Shown here one piece after another: positions 34,501 to 41,020 of a stretch of 64,000 nucleotides of DNA. A program made the translations under genes and the position numbers. A model generated the notes under the pieces. The model ran no database searches. It saw nothing but the letters and a program-made list of their open reading frames with translations, and was not told where the DNA came from. Every line of letters begins with the position of its first letter. Positions within the stretch are counted from its first letter, which is position 1. The DNA is from Lutjanus erythropterus (lineage: Eukaryota > Chordata > Actinopteri > Lutjaniformes > Lutjanidae), in contig CM034608.1 of NCBI GenBank assembly GCA_020091685.1, positions 951,967 through 1,015,966 of the forward strand, given 5' to 3'.

Positions 34501-35157
34501 CAGGTTGAGGTTCAGCAACATTATGTGCCCAAAGAATGAGGTCAGCTCACTACCTGAATATACTGAATGACCAGGTTTGTCCATCAGTGGATTTTTTTCT
34601 TCCCTGATCACACGGGCAGTCCGACAAAATATTGGAGTGTTTTTTTTGTTTTTTTTGATCAAGCAGTGTATTATATGTGTATGTCTGGACAGACGTGGGT
34701 GTAAAACTGTAACTTGACTGGCCGACTGAGGCATACAACCACAAGGCATTAATTCTAGTTTTAACTGTATTATACTTTAAAGTCAACTTCAAAGCAGACT
34801 TTTTTTTCTATACAAAAGTGGGCAAACACATCTCAGATTTGACAGGATAATATTGTTGTTGTTGTATTGAACATTACTCACATACTGTAATAAATGAAAA
34901 CTTAATGTAGGCAGAATTAAAAGTAATTAGCAGCAGCTAATAAACAACTAGTGACATTTGCCTTTTTTCCTGTCACAGGTAAAACAGTGGGCAGTCTGAA
35001 TCTGGGGAACTTCTTTGCCTCGCATAAGGGTTACAGCCGTCAGGGTTTTGACCAGCTGAGTACTGAAGGCAGTGATCAGGAGAGGAACGACGAGGACAGC
35101 AGTGACTCGGAGAACGAGGAGTACTCTGCCCTGCCGCCTCCTCAGTCCTCCTCTTAG
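1932..35157 (+). CDS. pam: Peptidylglycine alpha-amidating monooxygenase (PAM), 22 exons, 5' end outside window
   Basis: PAM converts glycine-extended peptides to C-terminal amides in secretory granules. The PHM domain (copper, ascorbate, oxygen) hydroxylates the glycine and the PAL domain (zinc, calcium) cleaves it to the amide and glyoxylate. The 22 exons listed separately join without a frame break into about 884 residues plus stop. From memory, human PAM from the matching residue is about 879 residues, so nothing large is missing after the first visible exon. Order: PHM copper sites (HH, QIHYGD, HTHHLG, YIMYYM), linker with QKKDLG, PAL motifs (FHRGDH, LPHG, CQPTD, SDGYC, VPHS, MPHD), SVKKAG, transmembrane helix, and a tail with KGYSR and STEGSDQE. 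The signal peptide and first PHM exons lie upstream of base 1. Identification is secure; the exon edges come from reading GT-AG sites and phases by eye. Confidence 0.96.
2226..2940 (+). mobile_element. L2-like LINE, 3' remnant
   Basis: Translation with stops gives LVQALVISCIDHCNSLLAGL, then NAVARLVFNQPK and LLHWLPVAACIKFETLTLAY, the end of an L2-group reverse transcriptase. The 3' tail catcactttggataaaagtg and TGTAA-type end are typical of fish L2/Maui-like elements. A second tail is at 50456-50765. Confidence 0.8.
2941..3128. repeat. Palindromic MITE
   Basis: Left end taaggccagagatatactta and the complement of the right end ttaaggtggaaatatacttg are inverted copies. The pairing continues inward (catgcatttgcat against tacgcattcgcat). 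Non-autonomous, no coding. Confidence 0.7.
3129..3441. other. PAM intron, nothing recognised
   Basis: AT-rich unique-looking sequence. The end from about 3420 belongs to the repeat interrupted at 3462. Confidence 0.4.
3462..3812 (+). mobile_element. RTE/Expander-like retroposon 3' end with 12-bp target duplication
   Basis: Contains the common fish block ttctccggcttcctcccaca ... cagctgggataggctccagc and an (AATG)n tail. It is flanked by perfect copies of tggttatacaag at 3450-3461 and 3813-3824. The same family lies on the minus strand at 23946-24312. The exact clade is from memory. Confidence 0.8.
3843..3988 (+). repeat. Dispersed repeat unit, copy 1
   Basis: ctttggtgtttgatgagtaa through ggaagtgc matches 7928-8084 over about 150 bp, including gtttagcttgttg and aggaagaatgtacatatag. 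Confidence 0.8.
4120..5353 (+). mobile_element. L2/CR1-group LINE, 3' part
   Basis: The open stretch 4319-4705 reads FYRGTIESIPSSCITVWGGS, then KALQRIVRAAERIIG and HPAHNLFSLLPSGKRYRSLR, the C-terminal domain of fish L2-group ORF2. The element ends in gacaaataaaactgactttg and an (ACTTTG)n tail at 5353. 5'-truncated, start approximate. Confidence 0.85.
5563..5654 (+). CDS. pam: PAM exon (PHM, YAWARNAPPT segment)
   Basis: Acceptor ctctccatag, donor gtatgt. It completes the split Trp codon and reads DCGSVQGTCEDEASIMYAWA, then RNAPPTKLPK. The two cysteines form the short disulfide loop that in human PAM reads CDEGTC. The fish loop is two residues longer. Exits in phase 1. Confidence 0.94.
5655..6052. 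other. PAM intron, nothing recognised
   Basis: No gene or named repeat. Confidence 0.5.
6053..6136 (+). CDS. pam: PAM exon with the third CuH histidine
   Basis: Acceptor ttctctcag, donor gtgagt. Reads DVGFKVGRNSGMSYFVLQIH, then YGDVSAFR. The His in QIHYGD is the third CuH ligand (His172 in rat numbering). Enters and leaves in phase 1. Confidence 0.95.
6137..7792. other. PAM intron, only a possible old repeat
   Basis: No coding signal. Bases about 7017-7262 show repeated ttttgaaat words and GGATCA/TGATCC-like motifs typical of a decayed repeat. The rest is unrecognised. Confidence 0.4.
7793..7841 (+). CDS. pam: PAM exon (PHM, 49 bp)
   Basis: Acceptor ttctgcag, donor gtaagt. Reads DHHRDCSGLTLRMTSKP, matching the human NNKDCSGVSLHLT stretch. 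It is the smallest exon but one in the gene and exits in phase 2. Confidence 0.93.
7928..8084 (+). repeat. Dispersed repeat unit, copy 2
   Basis: Second copy of the 3843-3988 unit in the same orientation, with small indels. A short (TA)n run follows at 8096-8122. Confidence 0.8.
8158..8225 (+). CDS. pam: PAM exon (PHM, LLMSVDTVI segment)
   Basis: Acceptor cctcacag, donor gtatgt. Reads PQPFIAGIYLLMSVDTVILP, then GKR. Human PAM has PQPLIAGMYLMMSVDTVIPAG here. Exits in phase 1. Confidence 0.95.
8226..9396. other. PAM intron, nothing recognised
   Basis: No gene or named repeat. Confidence 0.5.
9397..9477 (+). CDS. pam: PAM exon with the CuM histidines
   Basis: Acceptor ctttgtcag, donor gtgagt. 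Reads VTNADVACDYTSYPIYPFAF, then RTHTHHL. The His-x-His of THTHHLG supplies two CuM ligands (His242/244 in rat numbering), and the Cys before DYTSYP matches a conserved disulfide. Exits in phase 1. Confidence 0.95.
9563..9639 (+). CDS. pam: PAM exon (PHM, GRQSPQLPQ segment)
   Basis: Acceptor tgtgtcacag, donor gtacgg, only 85 bp after the previous exon. Reads GQVVSGYRIRDGKWSLIGRQ, then SPQLPQ, nearly identical to the human sequence. Ends in phase 0. Confidence 0.95.
9878..10825. mobile_element. Non-autonomous DNA transposon, about 0.95 kb
   Basis: Left end gggcccgtttcacagac and complement of right end agggccggtttcacaggc are inverted copies. The inner bases also pair (ttagtcctaggct near the left, attaaggcctattcctggat near the right). 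No transposase remains. A fragment resembling a tRNA-type SINE A box lies at about 10355-10395. Confidence 0.65.
10952..11369. mobile_element. Foldback MITE (GGGATAGTTCACCC family), copy 1
   Basis: Ends gagatagttcacccaaaaa and, complemented, aagggatagatcaccctaaa are inverted. Copies of the family sit at 42749-43078 and 45550-46089. Confidence 0.8.
11370..12331. other. PAM intron, nothing recognised
   Basis: AT-rich. No gene or named repeat. Confidence 0.5.
12332..12435 (+). CDS. pam: PAM exon (PHM, RCVFTGEGRT segment)
   Basis: Acceptor tttctctccag, donor gtgagt. Reads AFYPANREVNVKYGDTVAAR, then CVFTGEGRTSKTYIG. The Cys is one of the conserved PHM disulfide cysteines. Enters phase 0, exits phase 2. 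Confidence 0.95.
12436..13411. other. PAM intron, short trinucleotide tract only
   Basis: An att/agt trinucleotide run lies at about 13206-13253. Otherwise unrecognised. Confidence 0.5.
13412..13586. repeat. Hairpin MITE
   Basis: Left arm ttcacaccaaactataacta and the complement of the right arm tccacatcaaggactataac pair over about 75 bp each, leaving a short centre. Non-coding. Confidence 0.7.
13767..13960 (+). CDS. pam: PAM exon with the CuM methionine; end of the PHM core
   Basis: Acceptor ttgtctgcag, donor gtacaa. Contains GTSDDEMCNFYIMYYMDSKH; the Met after I in YIMYYM is the CuM ligand (Met314 in rat numbering). It continues through AEANIPIPV, where the PHM catalytic core ends, then a Met- and His-rich stretch (MHSMMHMGH). 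Exits in phase 1. Confidence 0.95.
14169..14228 (+). CDS. pam: PAM exon (linker start)
   Basis: Acceptor acctccaaag, donor gtgagt. Reads DHQDDRTLLETNKAEQVLDQ and ends in the first base of a Gly or Asp codon (phase 1). Human PAM has EEVLDQG at the same point, directly before alternatively spliced exon A. Confidence 0.92.
14229..15810. other. PAM intron, nothing recognised
   Basis: No exon or named repeat seen in the first part of this 5.3-kb intron. Confidence 0.45.
15811..16538. mobile_element. MITE with CATAGACTG ends, split by a younger insertion
   Basis: Left end catagactgtacagta and complement of right end catagactgcataagagaa are inverted. The two halves (15811-16025 and 16285-16538) are parts of one repeat family I recognise, with the hAT-like element 16026-16284 between them. 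Confidence 0.75.
16026..16284. mobile_element. hAT-like MITE with 8-bp target duplication
   Basis: Ends ccatggttcccaaact and, complemented, cagtggttcccaaact. Flanks attcagta (16018-16025) and atttagta (16285-16292) match at 7 of 8 bases, the hAT duplication size. Confidence 0.8.
16539..18227. other. PAM intron, nothing recognised
   Basis: No exon or named repeat. A poly-A-like run lies at about 17964-17980. Confidence 0.45.
18228..18325 (+). repeat. Dispersed fish repeat fragment (TCAAGTCAA type)
   Basis: tcaagtcaagtcaaatttta followed by atatcacaaatcacaatttg is a common percomorph repeat start, related to 68-215. Confidence 0.55.
18613..19062 (+). repeat. Dispersed repeat (TATCTCAAGAAC / TATCCAAAAG family), copy 1
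   Basis: gcattatgtttttgggatgt, atatctcaagaac, tatccaaaagtcaacttcac and tgacatcata recur in the same order at 32697-33010. The part 18950-19062 matches the sequence flanking the Tc1 element at 33825-34668. Confidence 0.75.
19063..19551. other. PAM intron, nothing recognised
   Basis: No gene or named repeat before the linker exon acceptor. Confidence 0.45.
19552..19821 (+). CDS. pam: PAM linker exon (equivalent of mammalian exon A) with Lys-Lys site
   Basis: Acceptor tgtctgtgcag, donor gtgggt. The 270-bp phase-1/phase-1 exon encodes 90 residues between PHM and PAL: DLYSLMSKLLG, HVHKYNPSE, SLMQKKDLG, and LVRDRVHKFHQLEATAKPP. QKKDLG matches the mammalian paired-basic site where convertases separate PHM from PAL. 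Splicing the neighbouring exons directly keeps the frame (LDQ-D-YHLEQ), giving the equivalent of the PAM-2 isoform. Isoform use is inferred from phase and family knowledge. Confidence 0.94.
19822..20536. other. PAM intron, nothing recognised
   Basis: No gene or named repeat. Confidence 0.45.
20537..21039 (-). mobile_element. Internally deleted Tc1-like element related to 285-1425
   Basis: Right end, complemented, starts cactgatcagccacaacatt and continues ccactgacaggtga as in the 285-1425 element. Complemented internal bases 20800-20940 also align with 485-660 of that copy (caaaagtggtccaa, gaactggtgacagg, agaaaggtgt). The transposase DDE region is missing. Confidence 0.8.
21040..23270. other. 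PAM intron, nothing recognised
   Basis: No exon or named repeat in this stretch. Confidence 0.45.
23271..23400 (+). CDS. pam: First PAL exon of PAM with the catalytic arginine
   Basis: Acceptor gtttctgtag, donor gtaagt. Reads DYHLEQVSAWPQSSLQLGQV, then SGLALDTDSNLVIFHRGDHH. The Arg of FHRGDH matches the PAL catalytic Arg533 (rat numbering). First blade of the six-bladed propeller. Exits in phase 2. Confidence 0.95.
23401..23945. other. PAM intron, nothing recognised
   Basis: No gene or named repeat. Confidence 0.45.
23946..24312 (-). mobile_element. RTE/Expander-like retroposon 3' end, minus strand
   Basis: Complement of the 3462-3812 family: attcattcatttattgtctg, gcctatcccagctggac and ttggactgtgggaggaagcc are its diagnostic blocks. 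Confidence 0.8.
24313..25489. other. PAM intron, nothing recognised
   Basis: No gene or named repeat. A T-rich tract precedes the next PAM acceptor. Confidence 0.45.
25490..25606 (+). CDS. pam: PAM exon (PAL)
   Basis: Acceptor tttttttgcag, donor gtaagt. Reads SFNNQFRYQQRSLGPIQQST, then ILVVDPAKGSILKASGRN. Human PAM has LGPIEEDTILVIDP at this point. Phase 2 on both sides. Confidence 0.95.
25725..25797 (+). CDS. pam: PAM exon (PAL) with first zinc histidine
   Basis: Acceptor gatgttgcag, donor gtaact. Reads MFYLPHGITTDKENNYWVTD, then VALHQ. His of LPHG is the first PAL zinc ligand (His585 in rat numbering). Ends in phase 0. Confidence 0.95.
26036..26246 (+). CDS. pam: PAM exon (PAL) with NHL-like repeat and catalytic tyrosine
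   Basis: Acceptor ctttcctcag, donor gtaaga. Contains HFCQPTDVAVD and FVSDGYCNARIVKFSADGKY; the Tyr of SDGYC matches catalytic Tyr654 (rat numbering), and the two cysteines form a conserved PAL disulfide. Ends SEWGA(G) in phase 1. Confidence 0.95.
26247..26871. other. PAM intron, CA-rich but unrecognised
   Basis: Short acacacac runs at 26258-26270 and 26646-26690. Nothing else. Confidence 0.45.
26872..27780 (-). mobile_element. RTE-type (Rex3-like) LINE, 5'-truncated, minus strand
   Basis: A (TCCA)n tail at 26876-26897, then the complement reads QLRWFGHLVRMP, MGWRIGAAGAVLCSLYRTVV and KRELSQKVKLSIYQSIFIPT, the C-terminal part of a fish RTE-type ORF2. Several frames are needed, so it is dead. 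The same family is at 41450-42280. The clade name is from memory. Confidence 0.8.
27781..28119. other. PAM intron, nothing recognised
   Basis: No gene or named repeat before the next PAM exon. Confidence 0.45.
28120..28323 (+). CDS. pam: PAM exon (PAL) with second zinc histidine and a four-arginine run
   Basis: Acceptor cctcactgaag, donor gtgaat. Reads GSSDRRRRIPFRVPHSLVFL, then PDKQEVCVADRENGRIQCF. His of VPHS is the second zinc ligand (His690 in rat numbering). ADRENGRIQCF is identical to human. The loop before it is RRRR here, where human PAM has a neutral PLPGQF. Phase 1 on both sides. Confidence 0.94.
28507..28558. repeat. (TG)26 microsatellite at a PAM 3' splice site
   Basis: Twenty-six uninterrupted TG units end 11 bases before the exon at 28570. 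The intron is only 246 bp and has no C/T-rich tract next to the AG. Confidence 0.95.
28570..28685 (+). CDS. pam: PAM exon (PAL) behind a TG-repeat acceptor
   Basis: Acceptor catgtgcgcag, donor gtaaag. Reads DGLIFAVNGDSPYHSSPLRG, then FVINYSTKDILDTFSPEKK. The exon is 116 bp, so skipping it would shift the frame. The 3' splice site follows a 52-bp (TG)n tract and lacks a usual polypyrimidine tract. Confidence 0.94.
28686..29407. other. PAM intron with a short retroposon-like fragment
   Basis: Bases about 28925-29050 hold gggtgcaccctggacaggtc, related to the RTE-like repeats, and a stem gacactttggg / cccaaagtgtc. Otherwise unrecognised. Confidence 0.45.
29408..29504 (+). CDS. pam: PAM exon (PAL) with third zinc histidine
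   Basis: Acceptor gtttttttccag, donor gtaagt. Reads EFKMPHDIVETKDGSVFVGD, then AGSKSVFKFIAE. His of MPHD is the third zinc ligand (His786 in rat numbering). This closes the PAL propeller. Exits in phase 1. Confidence 0.95.
29505..30158. other. PAM intron, nothing recognised
   Basis: No gene or named repeat. Confidence 0.45.
30159..30209 (+). CDS. pam: PAM exon with second Lys-Lys site
   Basis: Acceptor catcatttcag, donor gtagat. The 51-bp phase-1/phase-1 exon reads KLHRSVKKAGIEVQELE. SVKKAGIEVQE is identical to mammalian PAM, where the Lys pair is the site that releases soluble PAL from the membrane stalk. Confidence 0.93.
30436..30684 (+). CDS. pam: PAM transmembrane exon (equivalent of mammalian exon B)
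   Basis: Acceptor cctctctgtgtag, donor gtatgt. The 249-bp phase-1/phase-1 exon encodes a Gln/Lys/Glu-rich stalk and then the helix VLPAIITTLLLIPLLLIISI, continuing GLFICW and stopping at RKN. Skipping it keeps the frame and would give a secreted enzyme, like mammalian PAM-3. Reading on into the intron gives an alternative short tail. Confidence 0.95.
30685..32010. other. PAM intron with possible read-through tail
   Basis: From the donor at 30685 the PAM frame stays open to TAA at 30732-30734. The rest is unrecognised apart from a poly-A run near 31770. Confidence 0.45.
32011..32239. repeat. MITE fragment (AAAGGTCCAGTGTG family)
   Basis: agagggagtgggtcctcttc, gccatgtttctacagtagcc and ctaaatcctacacactggtc match the outer element at 45451-46320 (right half only). 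Confidence 0.75.
32471..32530 (+). CDS. pam: PAM exon (juxtamembrane cytosolic tail)
   Basis: Acceptor gtttgcag, donor gtgagt. The 60-bp phase-1/phase-1 exon reads RCEVKTEPSSVGGILGKIR. Human PAM has LETSSGRVLGRFRGKG at this point. It can be skipped in frame. Confidence 0.88.
32697..33010 (+). repeat. Dispersed repeat (TATCCAAAAGGTC family), copy 2
   Basis: Same order of blocks as 18613-18920: acattatgtttttgggttgt, atatctcaagaaag, aaggatgaactgatt, tatccaaaaggtcaa, tgacatcataatgttc. Confidence 0.75.
33142..33505 (+). repeat. Partly duplicated sequence block
   Basis: acagtaagaggtaa...ctcgagc...cct occurs at 33144-33202 and again at 33285-33342. The following tatggagtactatagcaaaa (33208) resembles catggaatagtacagcaaaa (33477). 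No coding. Confidence 0.7.
33825..34668 (+). mobile_element. Tc1-like element with internal deletion
   Basis: Left end cactgcctggccaaaaaaag and complement of right end cactgcttgatcaaaaaaaa are inverted; TA follows at 34669-34670. Remnants read TTKEIVETTKTELRTVQHII in the DNA-binding part and SVMIWGCFS further on, separated by frame breaks. Dead. It sits inside the dispersed repeat also found at 18950-19062. Confidence 0.85.
34979..35157 (+). CDS. pam: Last PAM coding exon (cytosolic tail and stop)
   Basis: Acceptor ttcctgtcacag. Reads GKTVGSLNLGNFFASHKGYS, then RQGFDQLSTEGSDQE and an acidic stretch ending EEYSALPPPQSSS before TAG at 35155-35157. KGYSR and LSTEGSDQE match the trafficking and phosphorylation region of the mammalian tail. 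Confidence 0.96.
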
Positions 35158-38100
35158 ACACTCTGGGACCAGCCACCAACCTTCTGCTTACATTGCCAAG
35201 TTGTATGTTATTCATCATGTGTGTAACTGTTGTGTTAGCTGCCAATCGTATTGTTTATATATTTAAAAATTATATACTGTATATAAAAATAATTTGGCAG
35301 AATCTTAAGAATTTATTTAATCTTTATTTAATTTTCCCGTGGTCATGATACAGCCTTAGTGACATGATTCACACACAGCACTATAAAAGATTTGTTTTCC
35401 CCAAATCAGACTTAAGTTTAGTGAAATTATCAGCACAATCCCCCAGACATTCAGCCTTCAAACAAGAAAAGATCTGCCAGGGGCCAGATAGTTCTACTTT
35501 TTATTCATGTAGTTTCCCCTGTTTCAGGGATGTTCTTGAAATGATGAATCCCACTGCAGGGTTTTTATTTTTAATTCATAACAAAAGGGGCCACACCTCA
35601 CCAAATGGCTATTTTCACTGACTGAAATAGGTTAACTACTTCACAGTTAGTTGCTGTTGTGCAACCTGTTAGAAAATGTTAAGGGCTCTGTTTTCATGGT
35701 GGCACAGTTACCAGCACAAGCAGCACTGCAGTGTGCTCCTGACCTGACATTTGCTTTGCTGATCTGTTTGCTCAGTGCAAATGTGAGAGGAGAGCTGCAA
35801 ACAGGTGGAAGTGCAGGAAGTTGCTGGTGTTGTGGTAGAAGTTTAGTCTTTGATGTTGAGCTGAGGATAAACTTCTCAGAACCACAAGTTGTTGATTCTG
35901 CCCACAAGAGCAAAGTAAAAACTTGAGGAGAATTTCAATTACCTCTGGTTACTTTAATTTAATGTGGTTAAAGCACCTGAAAGTAACTTGATGGAATGTC
36001 ACTTAATCTGGGCAGGCCAAATCCTTATATTCTTTCATACGCACAGCTGTTTGATAGTGTATAAAAACCTCCTTCAGTTGATGAAATCTCTGCAGCCATC
36101 TGTTGGTAAGCAGGGTTAATAAGTGCAGCCTGTGATTGTGCCATCCACCAGATTGCAGTGCCAATACACATGGCCATTCACATTCTCTGTCCCTATTCTT
36201 GGTTGTATTCTCCAAGTTATTGAGGGTTTCGTCAGATTACTGGGGCTCATGAATGCATCAGTGCAACTCCTTTCCAACTTTTAGCAAAAGTGCCATTACA
36301 TACAACATGATATAACCATTTACACCCTGAGATACAGTAGAATTAAGACAGACAGACTGATGTAATCACGAACAGCTTCACTAATTCAGCTTTTTCAAAA
36401 TTATTTTTCTATTGTCAGTGTAGTAATTATGTTTAAGGCCCACATCATCAGCCTGGAGCTGCAGATTTGTGCAGCTGTGTTCACATCGTGCACCTTCCAA
36501 ACAACAATATAATCTCTTGGGGAAGCACTCAGCTGCTGTCGCCATACGTCACTGTCATTGGCTCAGCTGTTTCAGAGCAACGAGACCATTGATGTGATTG
36601 GATGAGAGTGTGTTTATTCATCAGCACACCCTCTGATTTATCTAACTACACCCAGCTCTTCTGCACTGTGTTCTGCTGCAAATGACAAATGTCATCACCT
36701 CTGGTGAAATGTTCAGATGTTCTTGTCATGGTGGAATAGATTTTGTACTACAGAGCTGCAGTCTCATAGTTGATTGTACCAGCTGTGCTCCTCTCTATCC
36801 ATTAAGTTTTCATCCTGTTACATTTGCTGCTGTGAGTCCAGAGATGCCCAAGAACAGTGGCTTTGTGCTGGTCACCGTGTCCACTCCATTAAAACAGGAC
36901 CCTTAAAAAATAGAGAGGTGCTGCTCAGTGGTTGGCATTTATTTTACTGCTCAGTGTTTTGATTCATTTGAGTCAGTACTGGACTTACAACAGTGTTTTT
37001 CATGACATTTCAATATCTGAGTAAGAGTTTGAATGATAAGTTACTGAAATTTTGCTATTATTTAAAAATTGAATGGTTTAACAGCACTGATAGAGTATAC
37101 AGTATATATAGTTTACTTTCAATGAAAAAGACCATCCTTCCTTGCATAAATCTCTTCCATACAGTAAAGCTACACACACAGCATTATTCCAACACACTAG
37201 TTTTGTCCATGTTTCTGTTCAATAACATTTCACTTGTAATTTTGTGCCTTTTTACATCTGTGTTCTGCCTTTCTTTAGCACCTGCCATTACGAAACATGA
37301 TGAAACAGCTGCTGCTAGTTGAGCTTGTACTATGTTGATTTCTCTTCCAAGTGAATGGAAAATGGATATTATTACATATATATGTATATTTATGTATGTA
37401 TGCATGTGAGTGAGTGTGTGTGTGTGAGTGAGAGTGTGTACAATGCCAATCGAACATTGTTCAACAGCCAAGTCTCAAGCACTGTAACTACTTTAAACTC
37501 ACTAACTTCAGACAGTATAAAGACACAGCATGAAATGAGAAACGTTCATCTTCTTCGTTGTAATGTAGGAGGAACCACATCAGACCATTTGCCAGTTTTT
37601 AGCTCCTTACTTCCAAATCTGATATACTTTATGTTGTCACTTTCCATTTTTAGATGCATGCTGTACTTTAATTGCAATATAATTGAAAAGTCAGCACTGC
37701 GGTGTCTGATATTGCTGGACTGCTATAAGCAGATGCTTTTATTATGAATTAATCTAGCAGTCTCTCAATTACGTGATCAGTTGTATCATCTATAATATAT
37801 CAAAATATATTTTAAGATCTCTTTATTTCCCAAAGCCAAAATTTAAAGGTGTCATTCATTTCAAACTAAAAGGTTCGGATGACTCTATCATACTGTTGAT
37901 GACAGAGAAAACTAACAAATATTCACATTTGAGAAGCTGAACTAGTGATTTGCATTGTATTTGCATTGTAGCTTAAATAATGAGCTTAATTGAAATAGTT
38001 GCATCCTTTCAATTAAATTACAATCGATTAATCAACTAATTGTTTCAGCTTTGTAATACATTTATGGTATGTATATGTTATGTTTACTGATGAATTACAA

Positions 38101-38817
38101 TTAGACACAGCAGCATTGTTTACAAATTGGTTAGCTGTGATTTAAAGTTTACAATTTGTAGCAAACAAGCTAAGATATGCTAAATAGTTGGTATCGTCCT
38201 TTAAAGATCAAGGCAACATTAAATCTAACATTCCTCAATTCATGCTTACTTGTTCTGTACTTACAATTCAGTGCATTGCTTGAGATTTTACTTAAAATTA
38301 TAAATTATTAATTGATCACGTTTGATTTGATCAATTACTAATTTAAAAGTAGAATGAATGGAAAACTGAGAATGTGGCAGGAAACATGTTCACTCCAACC
38401 CACAGCACTGCTCATCAGTCAATCAGAGAATTTAGTGAAATCTGGTGGCAACAATGAATCAGGTCTGTCATTAAAAGCTCATTCACAGCAGTCATCTCAG
38501 AAACACACAGAGGAAACACAAAGATGGTGGGATGAAGAGTCTGTTTGTCCAGTCAGAATATTCAGTTTCATACTGTATTCTCAGGTTTCATTTCATTTGC
38601 TCGATCTTTCATTCCGTAATCTTAAATTCCATCCAAGATATTCTGTTTCTGTCCAAATCCTCAGTTTGTCGTAAAGTTTGAATGAATGATTTCCTTAATG
38701 GCATGCCATAGAAATTGCATTTCTGATGTTGCAGTCACATGTTGGCTATCTGATATCTATTGTGACACACTGGTTTTGCTGCAAGAGTACTATTTTCAGT
38801 AACTATGTTATTTGTGT
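35158..38817 (+). other. PAM 3' flank, probable 3' UTR
   Basis: AT-rich, no recognised transposon over most of its length and no coding signal. Direct continuation from the PAM stop codon to the first convincing AATAAA. The UTR extent is inferred. Confidence 0.35.
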
Positions 38818-38823
38818 AATAAA
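38818..38823 (+). terminator. Candidate polyadenylation signal AATAAA for PAM
   Basis: AATAAA is followed within 40 bases by a GT-rich stretch (gtgtctgc, gtgtcctggaggtttgttgg). It would give PAM a 3.7-kb 3' UTR. Other weaker or earlier signals may be used. Confidence 0.3.
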
Positions 38824-39509
38824 GTGTCTGCAAAGCATCACAGTGTCCTGGAGGTTTGTTGGATTGGACCACTCGGTTGGATGAGTAATTAATTTTCACA
38901 CAATACCTGTCTTAAGCATGTATTTATCAGCCCTCAGAGTTCTTCACACTCTGAGCCAGGTGGTGCTGTTTGGCTGTTGAGTTTGCTGGATGACCTTTTG
39001 TGACAACAGATGGACTTAAAAAAAAAAAAAAAAACTTCAAAAAATTAACGACTGGTACGGAGGTTGAACTTTCCTCTGTATCTCTCTTTTTTTGCTTACA
39101 CAGCTGTTGCTGTCACTGTCACTGAGAGACTGTGCACATTTATCCCCATGTTTAAACCATGTTTGTGTAACTGATGTCCCACAAACTGTTGAATGTGCCC
39201 CCATGCTCGACACACAGAACCTCCATGTACAGTAAACAAACTGCTAGTGTGAAGGCACCCAACATTTTTCATATACTTGATCTCCCACACATGAACTGGA
39301 TTCTTGTAAAAAAATATTTTCTGCAATAGTGGTTACATTGACAGATATTATGACGCACTCCATAAATAAAAGAAATTTAATGTGTTTCTTCAGTGCATCA
39401 GTATATTCACTTTCTGTTTTTCAGACGTGGATGAACCCTCTGCCCACTGTCTTACTAAATATGTGATCAATTAGAGCTTGCATTATAAAATTACTTGAGT
39501 TTAGGTCTA
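38824..39509. other. Intergenic, nothing recognised
   Basis: A poly-A-like run lies at about 39019-39035. No gene. Confidence 0.45.
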
Positions 39510-40240
39510 TCACCTCCTATTCAGCTGTGTTTCATACAGCTGATCATGACACATTAATTGATTAGCTAGAGAACTAGGTACTCATGACTGGGACTGCTCT
39601 GGACTGCTTTAAGTCTTACCTGAATAGCAGAACCTTCTGTGTATCACTTGATAATGTCTCTTCTAGCTATCTAAAATATCACCCACAGCGTTCTTCAAGG
39701 GTCTTTTTCTGGCCCTTTACTGTTTTGTATGTACATGTTAGCTGTGGGTCAAGTTATCTGCAACTCCAGTATTGCATTCCATTTTTATGCTGATCATACA
39801 CAAATCTATTTGTCAATAAATCTTCCAAACCTCACCTCACAACTTCTCTTACAGCCATAAGATCCTGTATGTTCAGTAACTTCTAATGTTGAACAAATAT
39901 AAAGCGCACACAGGAATTGTGTAAGTTACATGTTAGACTCTGTGGATCTGCAGAGCACCAGTGAGGCCAGAAATCTGCTTGTAATCTTTGATTTGGATCT
40001 GAACTTCTATAAACATTTTAGCAATATCATTAAATCAGCTATTGGTCCAATCAGGAGTATTACCAAGATCAGATCATTCTTTTTTATATAGTGTGTAATG
40101 AGAGTTTGTGCATAAACTCTCATTCATGCTTTTGTCTCCAGCTTGTGCAAAACACAGCAGCATGGGTTCTTACAAGGACCTGATATTTTCAGCACATTTG
40201 CCCAATTCTTGCCCATGTTATTTAGAACTGATTTATAAAA
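39510..40240 (+). mobile_element. L2-like LINE, degraded internal fragment
   Basis: Broken frames give FHTADHDTLID, GTALDCFKSYLNSRTFCVSL and, further on, FDLDLNFYKHFSNIIKSAIG, fitting the reverse transcriptase palm and following domain of an L2-group element. Boundaries approximate. Confidence 0.7.
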
Positions 40241-40756
40241 AATGTTTAACTTGTTTTTTAAATCACTGAGCATTACATTATCTGGGCTCAGGACAGGGTG
40301 GAGGGACATTTGCCTCCTCTGCCTCTGCCAACATGGTTGCACACTTCCTGAACAGGCCCCTTGCACTTCTAATGATTGCATGCTGTCAGTGTTGGCAAGT
40401 CTGTGCTGCCCTCTGCTGGACAACACATCTTCACTTTGTTTTCTGTGCTGTGATTTGATTTTGTGTGATTCACTTTATTTTTGTTTACTTTGTTTTTATG
40501 TAGGCATATAAAATCCATCTTCCATATGAGACAACAGGGGAAGCAGAGTTTAAAACCAGTTTGAGCATCTGCTCAATTTAATGAGGTAAGAAATATAGAA
40601 ATTATGGAAATGTCACAGAGAAAGTATCAGTGACATTGCTGGTGAGAACTAATCCTGGATGTATGATCAGGTAGCTGTTCTAGAGAGACAACTCTGAACA
40701 TGAATGAGTCTTGAGACTAATAAGGGTCTTCATGTGTCTTAAAAGACACTGGATAC

Positions 40757-41020
40757 CAGGGGTGGTATTAACTAATTACAAACATTCAAATTACTCTAAT
40801 TAAGTAGGTTTTTGGGGGGGATATTTGCACTTTCGTGAGTAGATTTTCAAGTCTGTACTTTTACTTGTACCTATGTATTTATGACATAATGTAATCTGCT
40901 TAGTTACAACTTGAATGAATATTCAAACCTTTCATCTGCATTTTTGCAGCCAGTCAGGTGATCTGATCACAAACAGTCAAGTGAAATCCAGGACATATGG
41001 ATGAACCCCCCCACACACAA
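40757..41020. repeat. hAT-like MITE (CAGGGGTGG family), partial copy
   Basis: caggggtggtattaactaat and gtagattttcaagtctgtac match the complete copies at 47137-48182 and (complement) 57322-57867. The right side is lost or too decayed to place. Confidence 0.7.
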
